Made by a program: the position numbers and the translations under genes | The notes under the pieces: generated by a model | The model's database searches: none | Told to the model about the DNA's origin: nothing | The model's input: the letters and a program-made list of their open reading frames with translations, nothing else | In this document: positions 8,762 through 15,910 of the stretch, in pieces | Position numbering within the stretch: position 1 is the stretch's first letter | Layout: every line of letters begins with the position of its first letter | Assembly (NCBI GenBank): GCA_002337455.1 | Contig: DDGC01000008.1 | Span: 17,837 to 81,836 of the forward strand | Reading direction: 5' to 3' | DNA: 64,000 nucleotides | Source of the DNA: Rhizobiales bacterium UBA1912 | GTDB taxonomy: Bacteria; Pseudomonadota; Alphaproteobacteria; Rhizobiales; Devosiaceae

Positions 8762-9513
8762 CAATTGCCCTCCTTGCGGTTTTCAAAGAAGGTCGAGCGG
8801 CGGCCTCGGAGCACGATATCGAAACGGTAGGCGCGCAAATCCATCGGGATCGTGTTGTTCATATCGAGCCGCGCGACCAGCCTGTCGATGGCGTCAGGAT
8901 CGCTGATCGTATTGACGATGGGGCAGATTTTGATGAGCGGATCGCCTTCAAAATACATCTGGCTGATAAGACGCTGGGCGAAGCCGGTGCCGAACAGCGA
9001 GAAATGGATATGGGCCGGACGCCAGTCATTGACCCCGTTGGGCCAAGGATAAGGGCCTGGCTTGATGGTGCGGAGCCAGTAGTATCCGTCATCATCGGTG
9101 ATCGTACGCCCGAAGCCGCCGAAATTGGGATCGAGCGGCGCGCGATAGCCCTCGCGCTTGTGGCGGTAGCGCCCGCCGGCGTTGGCCTGCCAGAACTCGA
9201 CGAGCACGTTGGGCACTGGCTTTGCGTTCTGGTCGATGACCCGGCCATGCACGACGATGCGCTGGCCGATGGCCTCCTGGCCCGGTTTGGCGTAATTGAT
9301 GATGAGGTCGTTATCGTACTCGCCCAGCATGTTGTGGCCGAAGGCCGGACCGGTCTTCTCGCTCAGCGTGCTGGCAAAGCTGATGAGCGACTGTTTCGGG
9401 GCCCGTAGAACCGAGGATTTGTACCCCGGCGCAAAGGCAGGCGGGTGCTGGGAATGATCGCGCTCTATAAACGCACCTGCTTCAGCGCGCGAATTGCTTA
9501 AACGGTCATTCAT
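8761..9513 (-). CDS. pcaH: Protocatechuate 3,4-dioxygenase beta subunit (catalytic)
   Basis: A 250-residue catalytic subunit. The non-heme Fe(III) ligands of the family are visible: Tyr116 in GGRYRH, Tyr155 in GPYPW, and His168/His170 in RPAHIHFS. With PcaG it converts protocatechuate and O2 to 3-carboxy-cis,cis-muconate. It starts eight bases inside the pcaC 3' end (overlap 9506-9513) and is coupled to pcaG downstream. Confidence 0.97.
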   Translation of the reverse strand: MNDRLSNSRAEAGAFIERDHSQHPPAFAPGYKSSVLRAPKQSLISFASTLSEKTGPAFGHNMLGEYDNDLIINYAKPGQEAIGQRIVVHGRVIDQNAKPVPNVLVEFWQANAGGRYRHKREGYRAPLDPNFGGFGRTITDDDGYYWLRTIKPGPYPWPNGVNDWRPAHIHFSLFGTGFAQRLISQMYFEGDPLIKICPIVNTISDPDAIDRLVARLDMNNTIPMDLRAYRFDIVLRGRRSTFFENRKEGN

Positions 9514-9910
9514 CCTTGCTTTCCTTCATGCGTTCGAGGGCCTGCCGGGCCAGCTTTATCGCATGGTTCGCGGTGGGAACGCCCGCGTAAATAGCAACAT
9601 GCAACATGATCTCGCGGATATCATCCTCCGTGGCGCCAGTGCGCACGGTCGCCTCGATATGCATCACCATTTCATCGTAGTGGCCAAGACCGGCCAGAAG
9701 CGCGATGGTGACGATCGAACGCTGGCGCTTGTCCCAATTCTCCCGCGACCAGACATGCCCCCACGCGGCCTCCGTTATCAGATCCTGGAACGGTTTCTCG
9801 AACGCGGTGGTCGCAGCCACCCGTTTGTCGACATACCCTTCGCCAAGCACGCTGCGGCGCGTCGCCATGCCCTGATCGTGGCGGGCCGACGGGCCCTCTT
9901 GCTGCGTCAT
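9506..9910 (-). CDS. pcaC: 4-Carboxymuconolactone decarboxylase
   Basis: A 134-residue protein, the normal length for a stand-alone PcaC. Motifs are WGHVWSRENWDKRQRSIVTI, GHYDEMVMHIEATVRTGAT and EIMLHVAIYAGVPTANHAIK. It decarboxylates gamma-carboxymuconolactone to beta-ketoadipate enol-lactone. It is not fused to PcaD (PcaL) as in some actinobacteria; the two genes overlap by four bases (9907-9910). Confidence 0.97.
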   Translation of the reverse strand: MTQQEGPSARHDQGMATRRSVLGEGYVDKRVAATTAFEKPFQDLITEAAWGHVWSRENWDKRQRSIVTIALLAGLGHYDEMVMHIEATVRTGATEDDIREIMLHVAIYAGVPTANHAIKLARQALERMKESKDE

Positions 9911-10716
9911 TGCGCGTGCTCCTTTTTGGTGATCCTTGCGGCCAGTGCGGCGATGGTCGACGCAACTGGCTGGGGTGTTTCAATGCAAGGCAGATGCCCT
10001 GCCCCGTCTATGATCTGAAAATCGCTGCCGGGAATGGCGTCGGCAAACGCACCCACCAGATCGGGCGGCGTCGCGCCATCCTCCGAGCCGACAAGAACCG
10101 ACGTGGGTACCGCAATGGACGCCGTATCCGCGCGCCGGTCGAATCCGGCTATCGCTGCGCAGGTCGCCAGATACCCCTCAACGGGCTGTCGTTCGAACAT
10201 GGCGCGGGAAACGGCGTAAAGCGGATCACCGGAGGTCCTGAACCTCGTGCTGAACCAGCGTTCCATGATGCCGTCGGTGACCGATCCGAGCCCATCGCGG
10301 GTGATGGTTTCGATACGCGCGCTCCAGAAATCGGGTTCGCCGATCTTGGCCGCGGTGTCACACAGGACGAGTCCGGCAACAAGGTTAGGACGGTCGAAAT
10401 AGAGCTGCTGGGCGACCTGCCCGCCGACCGAAAGCCCGCAGATGATTGCGTTCGACAGGTCCAGCGCATCCATAAGGCCAGCAAGATCGCCTGAATGATC
10501 GGCGACCGAATACGGTGTTTCACCCAGCGACGACAGCCCATGGCCCCGCTTGTCGTAGACAAGAATGCCCATATCAGTGTCGAGCGCCGCGATTACAGCG
10601 TCCCAGATGCGAAAATCTGTGCCCAGCGAATTGATGAAGACAATCGTGGCCGCGCCCTTTGCAGCGGCGCGCTGGCGGTAGTGCAACACGGTACCGCCGA
10701 TCTTGATGCAGTCCAT
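9907..10716 (-). CDS. pcaD: 3-Oxoadipate enol-lactonase
   Basis: A 269-residue alpha/beta hydrolase. The nucleophile elbow is ICGLSVGGQ (Ser96), the acid is likely in VGSEDGATPPD and the His in GAGHLPCIE. It hydrolyses the enol-lactone to beta-ketoadipate. It is the first gene of the operon; the ATG at 10716 follows CGGAGGACCT. The divergent pcaQ and the dyad at 10787-10805, about 70 bases upstream, give the classical LysR activation geometry. pcaI, pcaJ and pcaF, which finish the pathway, are not in this window. Confidence 0.96.
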   Translation of the reverse strand: MDCIKIGGTVLHYRQRAAAKGAATIVFINSLGTDFRIWDAVIAALDTDMGILVYDKRGHGLSSLGETPYSVADHSGDLAGLMDALDLSNAIICGLSVGGQVAQQLYFDRPNLVAGLVLCDTAAKIGEPDFWSARIETITRDGLGSVTDGIMERWFSTRFRTSGDPLYAVSRAMFERQPVEGYLATCAAIAGFDRRADTASIAVPTSVLVGSEDGATPPDLVGAFADAIPGSDFQIIDGAGHLPCIETPQPVASTIAALAARITKKEHAQ

Positions 10717-10786
10717 AGGTCCTCCGAGAGGGTCAGATTGGAACGAACGAATGGTTTTGTAAAATGAAACTATCGGCGTTATAGAT

Positions 10787-10805
10787 AACCTATAGATTAT
10801 AGGTT
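10787..10805. promoter_or_regulatory. Probable PcaQ operator
   Basis: A perfect 8+3+8 dyad AACCTATA-GAT-TATAGGTT lies between the divergent pcaD (start 10716) and pcaQ (start 10811). It contains the ATAACC element reported for PcaQ sites in Sinorhizobium and sits about 70 bases upstream of the pcaD start codon, while almost abutting the pcaQ start. Occupancy could therefore activate pcaDCHGB and repress pcaQ at the same time. Confidence 0.75.
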
Positions 10806-10810
10806 TGAAA

Positions 10811-11725
10811 ATGATCGACAGCCGCGTCCGTTTCCGTCACCTGCGCACATTCATCGAGGTGGTGCGGCAAAACTCCGTCGGACGCGCGGCCCAGGTTCTT
10901 GCCGTCAGCCAACCAGCAGTAACAAAGACCATCCGCGAACTCGAAGACATTCTCGACAAGAAGCTCTTCGAAAGGGACGGTCGCGGACTCAAGATCACGC
11001 GTTACGGCGAGGTGTTCCTGCGCCATGCGGGCGCCTCCGTGGCTGCCCTTCAGAACGGGATCGACAGCCTGAGCCGTGTCGATGCCGGACCGCCGGTCAG
11101 GATCGGCGCCTTGCCCACCGTATCGGCGCGAATAATGCCCAGGGTGATGGAGCGCTTTCTGGCGGAAGGCACAGACAGTCCTGTCAAGATCGTGACCGGT
11201 GAGAACCAGGTCCTGCTCGACCAATTACGCACTGGAACGCTTGATCTCGTCGTGGGGCGGCTCGCAGCGCCCGAGCGGATGGCCGGGCTGACGTTCGAAT
11301 ATCTCTATTCCGAACAGGTCCGGTTTGTTGTCCGCAATGGGCACCCGCTCCTCGCCGGCGATCAATTCGATTTCGAGCGTATCCGCGACTATACCATCCT
11401 GATGCCCCCGGTCGGATCGGTCATCCGTCCTTATGTCGATCGCTATCTTCTGGCTCATGGCATGGCCGAATTGCCCCAGACGGTAGAAACGGTCTCGGAT
11501 TCTTTCGGACATGTCTTTGTGGCGCAGACCGACGCTGTCTGGGTTATTTCCGAAGGTGTGGTGATCCGCGAGATTGCCGCGGGCCGCCTCGTGGCACTTC
11601 CCATCGACACTACCGAAACGCAGGGCGCTGTCGGCCTGACGACCTGGGAGGGCTCGCCTTCCAACGCTTCGCTCGAAATCCTGAGCCGCACCATACGCGA
11701 CGCTACTCACGAACATGCCGGCTGA
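10811..11725 (+). CDS. pcaQ: LysR-type activator of protocatechuate genes
   Basis: A 304-residue LysR regulator. The N-terminal winged HTH (FRHLRTFIEVVRQNSVGRAAQVLAVSQPAVTKTI) occupies residues 6-65 and the remainder is the periplasmic-binding-like effector domain. Divergence from pcaDCHGB and the sequence context identify it as PcaQ, which in rhizobia responds to beta-carboxy-muconate or carboxymuconolactone. The ATG at 10811 is preferred to the TTG at 10805. Its 3' end overlaps that of the convergent pobR by 23 bases. Confidence 0.93.
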   Translation: MIDSRVRFRHLRTFIEVVRQNSVGRAAQVLAVSQPAVTKTIRELEDILDKKLFERDGRGLKITRYGEVFLRHAGASVAALQNGIDSLSRVDAGPPVRIGALPTVSARIMPRVMERFLAEGTDSPVKIVTGENQVLLDQLRTGTLDLVVGRLAAPERMAGLTFEYLYSEQVRFVVRNGHPLLAGDQFDFERIRDYTILMPPVGSVIRPYVDRYLLAHGMAELPQTVETVSDSFGHVFVAQTDAVWVISEGVVIREIAAGRLVALPIDTTETQGAVGLTTWEGSPSNASLEILSRTIRDATHEHAG

Positions 11726-12587
11726 GGCCATCGCGTATCGCCTGGGGGCCCCGGCCCAGCCGTCGCGACATGAAACGGCTGAAATAGGCCGGGTCGGGAT
11801 AGCCCAAAACGATGCCGATTTCCTTGATGCTCAGACTGGAAAACTGGAGATAACGCCGGGCTTCGAGGAGAATACGGCGTTCGATGATCGTCAGTGCGGA
11901 CAGCCCCAGGACCTGCCCGCAGACACGGTTGAGGTGGGTCGGCGTTATGCCCAGCCGGCTCGCGTAGAACCCAACCTTGCGCGTATCGCGAAAGTGCCGG
12001 TCGACAAGGCCGAGAAACGCGTGGGCGTGCCGGTCGGCAGGCCGATTACCGGCGTCATCGCTTCGCGCGGCGGCCAGATCGAGCCGGTGAGTTGCAACAA
12101 GAAGCAAGCTTAGTCGCGCCCTCAGCGCCGCAACCTGTCCGGGCGCGCTGCGGTCGGCCTCGGCAATCAACCGTTCGACAGCGTGATCCAGTTCGTCGGC
12201 ATCCACCACTCCAGCAACCGGCTTGAGAATGCGCGGTCGCATAAGCCCGTCCATTGCGGTTCCGATATCTGCAAGCCCGTTCCGAACGTCCTGGATATAG
12301 AAGGTCAGAACGAAACCATCGACGCCTTCGGCAAAGACGAAGCTGTGAACGGTGAGCGGTGGCACGATGACCAGCGCCGGAGGAGAGACCTCGAACGTAT
12401 CGCCGTCGAGCATGACGGTGGCGGTGCCACCTCTGAGATAGAGGATCTGGTAGAGCTGGTCGTGGCGATGGGGCGATATACGAAAGCCATGCAACCGCGA
12501 ACGGGACGTAATGGTTTCCCAATGCAGCCAGCTTTCGCCGCTGTTCTCGTTCTCGCCATAGAGCGCATAGGTCGGAATGGCATCCAT
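11703..12587 (-). CDS. pobR: AraC-family activator of 4-hydroxybenzoate hydroxylase
   Basis: A 294-residue AraC/XylS regulator. The N-terminal cupin (residues about 10-110; SRLHGFRISPHRHDQLYQI) likely binds 4-hydroxybenzoate and the C-terminal double HTH covers about 195-290 (YASRLGITPTHLNRVC, IGIVLGYPDPAYFSRFMSRR). Divergence from pobA marks it as PobR of the AraC type found in rhizobia and pseudomonads. I start it at the ATG 12587 because upstream in-frame starts (12623, 12668) would run through the inverted repeat in the control region; 12623 has the better ribosome site (GAGG) and remains possible. Confidence 0.88.
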   Translation of the reverse strand: MDAIPTYALYGENENSGESWLHWETITSRSRLHGFRISPHRHDQLYQILYLRGGTATVMLDGDTFEVSPPALVIVPPLTVHSFVFAEGVDGFVLTFYIQDVRNGLADIGTAMDGLMRPRILKPVAGVVDADELDHAVERLIAEADRSAPGQVAALRARLSLLLVATHRLDLAAARSDDAGNRPADRHAHAFLGLVDRHFRDTRKVGFYASRLGITPTHLNRVCGQVLGLSALTIIERRILLEARRYLQFSSLSIKEIGIVLGYPDPAYFSRFMSRRLGRGPQAIRDGLSRHVRE

Positions 12588-12629
12588 GTTGCTATAATCC
12601 AACTCTTTGTCGCGCCTGTCCATTGGCAA

Positions 12630-12668
12630 TTGCCTCAGCAATCCACACTCTGCAGCCAAATGAGGCAA
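12630..12668. promoter_or_regulatory. Inverted repeat in the pobR-pobA control region
   Basis: TTGCCTCA (12630-12637) and TGAGGCAA (12661-12668) form a perfect 8-base inverted repeat with centres 31 bases apart, close to three DNA turns. The left arm also overlaps the palindrome GGCAATTGCC at 12625-12634. The position, 30 bases before the pobA ATG, suits a PobR operator or a repression loop. The assignment rests on symmetry and location. Confidence 0.5.
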
Positions 12669-12696
12669 AAAGAGCCGTCAAGCGGGGAGGAAAGCC

Positions 12697-13866
12697 ATGC
12701 GCACTCAGGTTGCAATTATCGGTGCCGGACCGGCGGGACTAACCCTCGGGCGGCTGCTGGAAGGTGCCGGCATCGACGCCGTGATCATCGAACAGCGCAG
12801 CGCCGACTATGTTCTCGGGCGCATCAGGGCCGGCGTTCTCGAGCAGAGCTCCGTCGATCTGCTCCGTCAGATGGGCGTCAATCAGCGCATGGATGCCGAG
12901 GGCATTTTCCACGACGGGATCGAACTGTCTTTCGACGGCGAGATGCTGCGCGTCGATTTCAATGAGTTGATCGCTCGCCGGGTCATGGTCTACGGCCAGA
13001 CCGAGGTGACGCGCGATCTGATGGACGCACGGACTGCATCCGGTGCCAAATCGATCTACGAGGCCAGCGACGTCCATATCCATGATTTCGATGGAGAAAC
13101 GCCCCGCGTCACCTTTACCAAGGATGGGCAAACTCACCAGATCGAATGCGATTTTATTGCCGGCTGCGACGGCTTTCATGGCGTGTCGCGGGCCAGCGTC
13201 CCGCCAAGTGCCATTTCGCTTTTCGAGCGGGTCTATCCTTTCGGCTGGCTCGGCGTTCTGGTCGACCAGCCTCCAGTCGCCGAGGAACTGATCTACGCCC
13301 ATCACAAACGCGGCTTTGCGCTGTGTTCGATGCGATCTCTCACCCGGTCGCGCTACTATGTGCAGGTGGATTCAACCGAAAAAGCCGAAAACTGGTCTGA
13401 CGACAGGTTCTGGGATGAACTGCGCGCCCGACTCAATCCCGACATCGCCGAAAGCCTCAAGACCGGCCGGTCCATCGAAAAATCCATCGCGCCGCTGCGC
13501 AGTTTTGTTGCAGAGCCGCTCCGCTTCGGACGCCTGTTCCTGACCGGCGACGCTGCCCATATCGTGCCACCTACGGGCGCCAAGGGCCTTAATATGGCGA
13601 TCCATGACGTGATGGAACTCGCCACCGCGCTCAAGGAATTTTACGGCGAACGCTCGGACGCCGGCATCAATGCCTACTCCGGCAAGGTACTGGAGAACAC
13701 CTGGCGCACCGAGCGCTTTTCGTGGTGGATGACCCAGCTCCTGCACACATTCCCAGACAGCGGAGATTTTGGCCGGCGTATCCAGCGTGCCGATTTTGAC
13801 TATCTCGCCGCTTCGCGCCTAGCGCGCCAGTCGCTGGCAGAAAATTACACAGGCTTCCGGGCGTAG
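12697..13866 (+). CDS. pobA: 4-Hydroxybenzoate 3-monooxygenase
   Basis: A 389-residue flavoprotein hydroxylase that turns 4-hydroxybenzoate, NADPH and O2 into protocatechuate, feeding the pca operon next door. The FAD motifs are all present: GxGxxG in IIGAGPAGLTLGRLL (6-20), the DG motif CDGFHGVSR (about 159-167) and the GD motif FLTGDAAHIVPPTGAKGLN (about 281-299). Length equals that of the Pseudomonas enzyme (394). The ribosome site GGGGAGGAAAG precedes the ATG. Confidence 0.97.
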   Translation: MRTQVAIIGAGPAGLTLGRLLEGAGIDAVIIEQRSADYVLGRIRAGVLEQSSVDLLRQMGVNQRMDAEGIFHDGIELSFDGEMLRVDFNELIARRVMVYGQTEVTRDLMDARTASGAKSIYEASDVHIHDFDGETPRVTFTKDGQTHQIECDFIAGCDGFHGVSRASVPPSAISLFERVYPFGWLGVLVDQPPVAEELIYAHHKRGFALCSMRSLTRSRYYVQVDSTEKAENWSDDRFWDELRARLNPDIAESLKTGRSIEKSIAPLRSFVAEPLRFGRLFLTGDAAHIVPPTGAKGLNMAIHDVMELATALKEFYGERSDAGINAYSGKVLENTWRTERFSWWMTQLLHTFPDSGDFGRRIQRADFDYLAASRLARQSLAENYTGFRA

Positions 13867-13980
13867 GACCTCCTCCATCTTCCGATCCCGCCGGTTCATT
13901 GAAGGGAACAAATTTCCGCTCGCGGCATTGGAAAATCCATCTGGCGCATACTGCGCGCCTCGGTTATGGGGGCCGATCGA

Positions 13981-14730
13981 ATGGATTTTTCTAATGCTTA
14001 TTGCGGACCACCGCCTCTGCCTGAAGATCTCTGGCAACGTTGGTCTTTCGATCCATTTGCAACGGTATTGATGGTCACGCTATTCGGCGCATGGCTTCTG
14101 TCGGGTCGGCGGATTTCTGCGGGGCGTAGCGCCTTGGCTGCCGCATTGTCACTGATTTTCGTGGCGTTCTTCTCCCCTTTCTGCGACCTGACAACCGCGC
14201 TGTTTTCGGCGCGCGTCGCTCATCATGTCATCCTGATCGGCATAATCGCGCCGCTTCTTGCAATTGCCCTTCCCTGGCGCAGTGGTCCCCTGTTGCCGCT
14301 TTCGGCACTCACGCTGCTCAACGCACTGACCGTCTGGCTGTGGCACGCGCCTAGCGCATATGAATGGGCGATAGTGGGCGCCGGCCCGTACTGGCTGATG
14401 CAGCTTTCGCTATTGGCGACCTCATGGCTTTTCTGGCGCGAGGTGTTGTCGCCGCTGGCACGGACTGGCGGCGCGTTGATTGCTCTCATCGCATTCGTCG
14501 CCCAGATGGGATTGTTGGGCGCGCTCCTGGTGTTCGCCCCCTTCCCCGTCTATGCGCCCCACCTTGCGAGTACAGCTCCGTTCGGCGTGTCGGCCCTTGC
14601 CGATCAGCAACTGGCCGGCCTGCTGATGTGGGTACCCGCCATGGTGCCATACCTGTTGGCCGGCATTTGGCTCGTCCTGCACATGACCAACGCGCTTTCC
14701 ACGCACCAGTCGTCGGACCCCGCCCGATGA
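13981..14730 (+). CDS. CtaG-like (caa3_CtaG family) oxidase-associated membrane protein
   Basis: A 249-residue polytopic protein with about seven transmembrane helices and histidines in helix-proximal positions (ARVAHHVILIG, WLWHAPSAYEWAI). This matches the caa3_CtaG/DUF420-type proteins that accompany cytochrome c oxidase operons and are thought to help copper delivery. The ATG at 13981 follows GGGGGCC; an in-frame ATG at 13966 has no ribosome site. The stop overlaps the next start (ATGA at 14727-14730), opening a five-gene coupled unit. Confidence 0.82.
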   Translation: MDFSNAYCGPPPLPEDLWQRWSFDPFATVLMVTLFGAWLLSGRRISAGRSALAAALSLIFVAFFSPFCDLTTALFSARVAHHVILIGIIAPLLAIALPWRSGPLLPLSALTLLNALTVWLWHAPSAYEWAIVGAGPYWLMQLSLLATSWLFWREVLSPLARTGGALIALIAFVAQMGLLGALLVFAPFPVYAPHLASTAPFGVSALADQQLAGLLMWVPAMVPYLLAGIWLVLHMTNALSTHQSSDPAR

Positions 14731-15230
14731 TAACGATACTGAAGTTCATCCATATCGCGACGATTTCGATCTGGGCGGGAGGGCTGGTTTGCCTGCCGTT
14801 CCTATTTGCGCAACGCAAGGACGCCGAAAAGCCCGAAGCTTTGAACCGGCTGCATGCCATGGTGCGTTTTTTTTATGTCGTCATCCTCTCACCCACAGCT
14901 TTTCTCGCCGTGGGCAGTGGAACGGGATTGATCTTCCTGCGCTCGACGTTCGAGCCCTGGTTCGCGGTCAAGCTCGTTCTTGTAGGAATGATGGTGATGA
15001 TCCACATCCTGTCGGGGTTGTTGATCCTGAAACTGTTCGATGAAACCGCCCGCTATTCCACCCTGCGCTTCGTTATCGTGACCGGCGGGACGCTGGCGGT
15101 GGTTTCAGCCATCCTGGCGGTCGTTTCCGCCAAACCCGATATCGATGTGTCGCGCCTGACCCCGGACTGGCTGGCTCCCGGCCGGCTCTCCGAAATTGCT
15201 GGCAATTTGCTGGGGTGGGACTTCCAGTGA
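14727..15230 (+). CDS. CopD-like four-helix membrane protein in the oxidase operon
   Basis: A 167-residue protein with four hydrophobic helices (about 4-25, 48-70, 78-100, 115-138). The histidines in LKFIHIATISIWAGG and MVMIHILSGLL are characteristic of CopD/DUF2269-type heme- or copper-handling membrane proteins. The true start is the ATG at 14727, inside the stop of the preceding gene; the longer upstream reading frame runs antiparallel to nothing useful and overlaps the CtaG gene. It probably assists oxidase assembly. Confidence 0.75.
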   Translation: MITILKFIHIATISIWAGGLVCLPFLFAQRKDAEKPEALNRLHAMVRFFYVVILSPTAFLAVGSGTGLIFLRSTFEPWFAVKLVLVGMMVMIHILSGLLILKLFDETARYSTLRFVIVTGGTLAVVSAILAVVSAKPDIDVSRLTPDWLAPGRLSEIAGNLLGWDFQ

Positions 15231-15910
15231 GATTGCTGGCGACATTTTTTATGCTGGCCACGGCCCTTTTGCTGAGCGGATGCGCGGGATCGCTGTCGAC
15301 GCTCGATCCGGCAGGTCCCGCTGCGGCAGCGATCGCTTCGCTGTGGTGGCTCATGTTCTGGGCCGCCGTAGCACTTTTCCTGCTCGTGGGCGTCCTGTTG
15401 TGGGCCGTGTGGGTCCGTCCCCGATTTGGCGTCTCGGTTACACCAATGCGTTGGATCATATGGGGCGGCCTTGTCATGCCAAGCGTTCTGCTGGCTGCAC
15501 TGGTTGGCTATGCTCTTTTTACGGGTGAAAGGCTGCTACCGCATGCTCTGGCCGAAACGCCAACGCGGGTCGCGGCACATGGCGTCATGTGGCAATGGCG
15601 ATTTTCCTATCCCGATAGCCCCAACGCCCAGTCCACCCCGACCCTCCATATTCCGGCCGGTGAGCCCGTCGATGTGCTCGTCACGAGCGGCGACGTCATT
15701 CATTCCTTCTGGGTGCCCAGGCTGGCCGGCAAGATCGACGCCATACCCGGCCATGAAAACATTCTCCGCGTCCAGGCTGACCGTCCCGGAACCTATCGCG
15801 GGGTCTGCGCCGAGTTCTGCGGCGATGGCCACACCGTGATGCGCTTTACCATCGAGGCCCATGATCGCGCAGCATTTGAAACCCTGATGGCGGAGCTCGC
15901 CGATGGCTGA
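15227..15910 (+). CDS. coxB: Cytochrome c oxidase subunit II
   Basis: A 227-residue lipoprotein-type subunit. The N terminus has a signal with lipobox LLSGC, then two transmembrane helices (about 40-62, 75-97), then the periplasmic CuA cupredoxin domain. CuA ligands are visible: His in DVIHSFWVP, and Cys/Glu/Cys/His/Met in CAEFCGDGHTVM. No CxxCH follows, so it is an aa3-type subunit without a fused cytochrome c. The GTG at 15227 overlaps the previous stop (GTGA) and gives the lipoprotein signal directly. Confidence 0.93.
   Translation: MRLLATFFMLATALLLSGCAGSLSTLDPAGPAAAAIASLWWLMFWAAVALFLLVGVLLWAVWVRPRFGVSVTPMRWIIWGGLVMPSVLLAALVGYALFTGERLLPHALAETPTRVAAHGVMWQWRFSYPDSPNAQSTPTLHIPAGEPVDVLVTSGDVIHSFWVPRLAGKIDAIPGHENILRVQADRPGTYRGVCAEFCGDGHTVMRFTIEAHDRAAFETLMAELADG

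Noticed and set aside
7089..10716. Complete beta-ketoadipate pathway
   Set aside because: pcaI, pcaJ and pcaF are missing here, so only the branch from 4-hydroxybenzoate to beta-ketoadipate is encoded.
14364..14726. Upstream extension of the CopD-like gene
   Set aside because: It overlaps the CtaG-like gene in another frame and has no membrane-protein character; the coupled ATG at 14727 explains the gene.
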